DNA from: Paenibacillus borealis
GTDB taxonomy: Bacteria; Bacillota; Bacilli; Paenibacillales; Paenibacillaceae
Direction of reading: 5' to 3'
Assembly (NCBI RefSeq): GCF_000758665.1
Contig: NZ_CP009285.1
Span: 4,898,001 to 4,962,000, forward strand
DNA length: 64,000 nucleotides
Numbering within the stretch: position 1 is the stretch's first letter; every line of letters starts with the position of its first letter. Below, piece by piece: positions 60,992 through 64,000 of the stretch. Position numbers and translations under genes: made by a program. The notes below the pieces were generated by a model that did no database searches, was not told the DNA's origin, and was given only the letters and a program-made list of their open reading frames with translations.

Positions 60992-61348
60992 CTACTCTAA
61001 CCTCTGCAAACAATCCACGATGTCCGTGAACCGCAGTTTATATTGCTCAGGCAGCATCCCATTGTCCGGCAGTCTGCGCAGTTCTTCTAAATATCTGTTG
61101 CGGTCTTCATGTTTGGACAGCAGTCCAAGCTTCTCTTCATAATTCTCAAGAACTTGCTCCGCCCGCTTAATATGCTCATACACAGCTTGACGGCTGATTT
61201 CAAATTCCGCAGCGATCTCTCCCAGGGAGAAATCATCGTGGAAATAATATTTAAGAAACGTTTGCTGCTTGTCAGTAAGCAGCCGTTCGTAGAAAGCAAA
61301 TAGCAGGTTGATCCGGTTGGTTTTCTCGAGCCTATTCTCCTGACTCAT
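60992..61348 (-). CDS. ylxM: YlxM-family HTH protein
   Basis: A 118-residue helix-turn-helix protein of the UPF0122/YlxM family, a companion of ffh that stimulates SRP GTPases in streptococci. The core [60 protein letters not shown] is sigma-70 region 4-like. ATG 61348 follows GGGAG with 8 nt spacing. ftsY, often upstream, is absent here. Confidence 0.95.
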   Translation of the reverse strand: MSQENRLEKTNRINLLFAFYERLLTDKQQTFLKYYFHDDFSLGEIAAEFEISRQAVYEHIKRAEQVLENYEEKLGLLSKHEDRNRYLEELRRLPDNGMLPEQYKLRFTDIVDCLQRLE

Positions 61349-61496
61349 TAAGGGCACTCCCTTCGTCAAGGAAAAACACTTTACAGCTTCACAACGTCCC
61401 TTATGATACCGAAAACAAAGAAAGATGTCAAGCCTTTTTGCTTGTCATCTTTTTCTTTGCCCGAAACCGGCATTTCGGAGGTGAATTCCGGCCTGC

Positions 61497-62144
61497 TTAG
61501 TGAATCGGCAGGATGTATAAGAATACAACGAAGAAGTGAAGAATCGTCCCTGCAAGCACGAACAAATGCCAGATGGCATGATGGTACGGGAAGCCGCGCC
61601 ATACATAAAAAACTGTGCCAAGCGTGTACAGCAGACCGCCTACCATCAACAGAGTCATGCCGCCGCTGGCCACAACCTCAGACAGAGGGCTCCAGGCGAT
61701 CACGATCATCCAGCCCATGGCGATGTAGAAAATGGTCGACATGAACAGGAACTTTTTGACGAAAAACGCTTTGAAAAAGACGCCGAATACCGCTACTCCC
61801 CAGGCGATCCCGAATAAAGTCCAGCCCAGTGGCCCCCGGATCGCCACCAGCATAAAGGGTGTATACGTTCCAGCGATAAATAGATAAATTGAAGAGTGGT
61901 CGAGGAATTCAAAGAAGTCCTTCGCCTTGCCGTCCCTGAGACTATGCACCATTGTTGAATTAAAATACAGCAGCAGCATAGTTGCCCCATATATGGAGAA
62001 ACTGACAACATGCCAGGCCGTACCATTCTGGGCAGCATATACGACCAGCAGAACCAGCGCAGCAATACTTAATACTGCACCAATCCCGTGTGTAATCGCG
62101 TTCGCAACCTCTTCCTTGCGGCTGTAAGTGTGAGTATTAGCCAT
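61497..62144 (-). CDS. trhA: TrhA/hemolysin III family membrane protein
   Basis: A 215-residue seven-helix membrane protein (PAQR/hemolysin III family). Metal-binding positions are evident: NAITHGIGA, the Ser/His of STMVHSLRDGKAKDFFEFLDHSSIYLFIAGTYTPF, and the C-terminal FPYHHAIWHLFVLAGTILHF. B. subtilis TrhA affects membrane lipid homeostasis. ATG 62144 follows GGAAGG. It is transcribed with its own spacing from ylxM. Confidence 0.92.
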   Translation of the reverse strand: MANTHTYSRKEEVANAITHGIGAVLSIAALVLLVVYAAQNGTAWHVVSFSIYGATMLLLYFNSTMVHSLRDGKAKDFFEFLDHSSIYLFIAGTYTPFMLVAIRGPLGWTLFGIAWGVAVFGVFFKAFFVKKFLFMSTIFYIAMGWMIVIAWSPLSEVVASGGMTLLMVGGLLYTLGTVFYVWRGFPYHHAIWHLFVLAGTILHFFVVFLYILPIH

Positions 62145-62237
62145 CCCACTATTCCTTCCGTTTGCGGTTTCCTTCTATTATAGCTCTTTCCCTGGGGTCC
62201 TTCCAGCTTACGGCAGCCGCAAGGAATACTTCTCCGG

Positions 62238-63755
62238 TTACAGCTTGTACAGGTCAGTGTACTTTGCTTCCAGATAATCAGCCAGATAATCCGGATTCAG
62301 CGGTTCCCCTGTTACCTGCTCGATAATCTGCGATGGTGTCAGGCTCTGACCGTAGCGGTAGATTTTGTCCGTGAGCCATTCCTTGATAGGCAGCAGGTTA
62401 CCGGCGGCAATCAGCTCTTCGAACTCCGGCAGCTCCTTGCGCAGCGTATTCAGCATCTGGGCAGCGTACATGTTGCCAAGCGAATAAGAAGCGAAATATC
62501 CGAAGTCTCCTCCCGACCAGTGAACATCCTGCAGCACGCCAAGCGCATCCGTAGGAGGGGTTATGCCGAGATATTCCTGATACTTCGCGTTCCATGTCTT
62601 CGGCAGATCCTTCACTTCAAGCCCTTCGTTGAAAATAAGCTTCTCGATTTCGTAGCGTACAATAATATGCAGGTTGTAAGTCAGCTCATCGGCTTCGATG
62701 CGGATGAAGGAATTGCCTACACTGTTGATAGCGCGGTAGAAATCCTCCATTTCCACATTTGCAAGCTGTTCCGGGAAATGCTGCTGCAGGTCGCCGTAGT
62801 AACGCTGCCAGAAGGCCCGGCTGCGGCCGATCATATTCTCCCATAGTCTGGACTGGGATTCATGAATCCCCATGGATGCGCCTTGAGCCAGCGGTGTGCC
62901 GATAAGCTCTTCACCGAAATTCTGCTCGTACAGGGCATGTCCGCCCTCATGCAGGGAGCTGAAGATCGAGCTGGTCACATTATCCAGCAGATAGTTTGTT
63001 GTAATCCGCACATCGCCGGGATTCAGGCCTGTAGCGAACGGATGCACACTTTCATCCAGACGTCCAGCCTCAAAGTCGTAGCCCATCTGCTCAAGCAGGA
63101 AGAGGCCGAACTTCTCCTGCTGCTCTTTGGGGAAGATCTGGCTCAGGAATTCCGTATCCGGCTTGTTCGGTGACGCGCTGATCGCTTCGGCAAGAGGAAC
63201 AAGACGGCTGCGCAGACGGCTGAAGATGTCGTCCACTTTGGCCACCGTCAGATCCGGCTCATACATATCCAGCAGCGTGTCATAACGGGAGCCTTCTACG
63301 CCCCAATAATCGATGAACTCCTGTTTGAACTCGACAATCTTGGTCAGGTAAGGCTCGAAGGAGGCAAAATCGTTGTTATCCTTGGCCTCTTCCCAGATGG
63401 TCTGCGCATGGGCGGCCAGAACAGAGTACTCCTCAAATCTTTTGGAAGGAATGCTCTTGCTGCGGATGTACTCCTTGCGGGTGTCATTTACGATCTTGTT
63501 CTCATTATCGCTTAACTGGCTCATCACTTCCGGACGGCTGAAGTATTCGGTAAAAGCACCAATCTCCTCCGATACCTGCAGCTTGAACGCTTCTGCACTC
63601 AGCATGCCGAGCGTGGCTGAACGCATCTCCACACCTTTACGCGGTGCACCTGTACGCAAGTCCCAGCCCAGGAGCCCAATGGCTTCATAATAGCCTCTGA
63701 TTTTGAATAATAGCTCTTTAAATTTGTCCCACTCTTCTTTGACCAATTGTTCCAT
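62238..63755 (-). CDS. M32-family metallocarboxypeptidase
   Basis: A 505-residue carboxypeptidase of family M32 (thermostable carboxypeptidase 1; B. subtilis YpwA). The zinc motif HEGGH is in SIFSSLHEGGHALYEQNF, with the third ligand Glu region MGIHESQSRLWENMIGRS. The conserved DVRITTNYL and LTYNLHIIVRYEIEKLI stretches are present. It is cytoplasmic with no signal peptide. ATG 63755 follows CAGGTG; the frame extends 33 nt further. Confidence 0.95.
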   Translation of the reverse strand: MEQLVKEEWDKFKELLFKIRGYYEAIGLLGWDLRTGAPRKGVEMRSATLGMLSAEAFKLQVSEEIGAFTEYFSRPEVMSQLSDNENKIVNDTRKEYIRSKSIPSKRFEEYSVLAAHAQTIWEEAKDNNDFASFEPYLTKIVEFKQEFIDYWGVEGSRYDTLLDMYEPDLTVAKVDDIFSRLRSRLVPLAEAISASPNKPDTEFLSQIFPKEQQEKFGLFLLEQMGYDFEAGRLDESVHPFATGLNPGDVRITTNYLLDNVTSSIFSSLHEGGHALYEQNFGEELIGTPLAQGASMGIHESQSRLWENMIGRSRAFWQRYYGDLQQHFPEQLANVEMEDFYRAINSVGNSFIRIEADELTYNLHIIVRYEIEKLIFNEGLEVKDLPKTWNAKYQEYLGITPPTDALGVLQDVHWSGGDFGYFASYSLGNMYAAQMLNTLRKELPEFEELIAAGNLLPIKEWLTDKIYRYGQSLTPSQIIEQVTGEPLNPDYLADYLEAKYTDLYKL

Positions 63756-63846
63756 TGGATGAGCACCTGCCTTGTCTAATTTATCCACTCCTCTTGATGA
63801 TACTTTTATTAAACTTTATAATCAAATATCGCCTGCACCAGCACTT

Positions 63847-64000
63847 CAAAATCTCAGATAATTCATACAGGTAATCAATATATGGGTCAGCCCAAAAATT
63901 GTACACGGAACGAGAAGCACATAGTTCTTCATCCAAAGCCCTGTTAAGAAGAAATATAAAGGCGGCATGAAAGCAATCCCCAGAATGAGTAACCACGGAG
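63847..64000 (-). CDS. Membrane protein (partial, 5' end outside window)
   Basis: The C-terminal ~50 residues of a hydrophobic protein read from the right edge (ILGIAFMPPLYFFLTGLWMK and LVPCTIFGLTHILITC, ending MNYLRF). It has two likely membrane helices. The frame continues beyond the window; the other frames are interrupted or charged. The family cannot be judged. Confidence 0.45.

Noticed and set aside
63781..63996. 71-codon minus-strand frame at the right edge
   Set aside because: A different frame of the same strand reads as a continuous hydrophobic membrane protein reaching the edge; this frame gives a mixed, Cys-rich product and no ribosome binding site.

Overview
The window is a chromosomal segment of a low-to-mid GC endospore-forming Firmicute, most likely Paenibacillus or a close relative. 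The evidence is a complete Bacillus-type fla/che operon (FliY plus FliM, CheC plus CheD, FlbD, SwrB-like protein, SigD), gene neighbourhoods matching the B. subtilis order from ffh to rpsB, strong AGGAGG ribosome binding sites and many TTG/GTG starts. Genus assignment is inference from protein flavour and gene order; no rRNA is present. Almost every gene is on the minus strand, so the text reads in transcription order from high to low coordinates.

63.8-57.3 kb: a truncated membrane protein at the edge, an M32 carboxypeptidase, a TrhA/hemolysin III membrane protein, then ylxM-ffh, a repeat-rich spacer, and rpsP-khpA-rimM-trmD (SRP and ribosome assembly). 57.2-52.9 kb: an accessory block separating trmD from rplS, normally neighbours. 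It holds a 38-codon ORF, an 18-bp inverted repeat, an apparent stand-alone structured RNA with its own promoter and terminator, tRNA-Pro(GGG), a fluoroacetate-dehalogenase-like hydrolase, a small membrane protein, an Lsm-like small protein and a DUF4097-type lipoprotein.

52.8-43.5 kb: rplS with an L19-type leader, lepB, rbgA, rnhB, then a FliK-like protein with a 51-bp minisatellite and a FlhB-tail protein (ylqG/ylqH pair), yraN, a zinc-ribbon protein, a metallophosphoesterase and a ComM/YifB ATPase. 43.3-42.3 kb: the divergent ohr/ohrR peroxide-defence pair with an operator between them. 41.9-34.2 kb: sucCD (cre-like site and long leader), dprA, topA, trmFO, hslV, hslU. Compared with B. subtilis, xerC/codV is missing between trmFO and hslV and codY is missing between hslU and flgB.

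32.4-0.7 kb: the ~32 kb fla/che operon in order flgB flgC fliE fliF fliG fliH fliI fliJ motE-like fliK flgD TIGR02530 flgE flbD fliL fliM fliY cheY fliO fliP fliQ fliR flhB flhA flhF flhG cheB cheA cheW cheC cheD, a membrane protein, sigD, a DUF342/FapA protein, a small conserved protein, swrB-like and an MltG-like module. It builds the basal body, export gate and hook, carries the chemotaxis core, and ends with SigD, which would turn on late flagellar genes. rpsB, with its own promoter and a leader hairpin, starts next and runs off the left edge.

No CRISPR array, prophage, transposase or integrase was seen. The most interesting unexplained elements are the putative small RNA at 56.56-56.73 kb, a cluster of Spo0A-box-like sites upstream of flgB, a G8 tract in the fliM ribosome binding site, the alternating 51-bp repeats in the ylqG homologue, and several intergenic repeat families.
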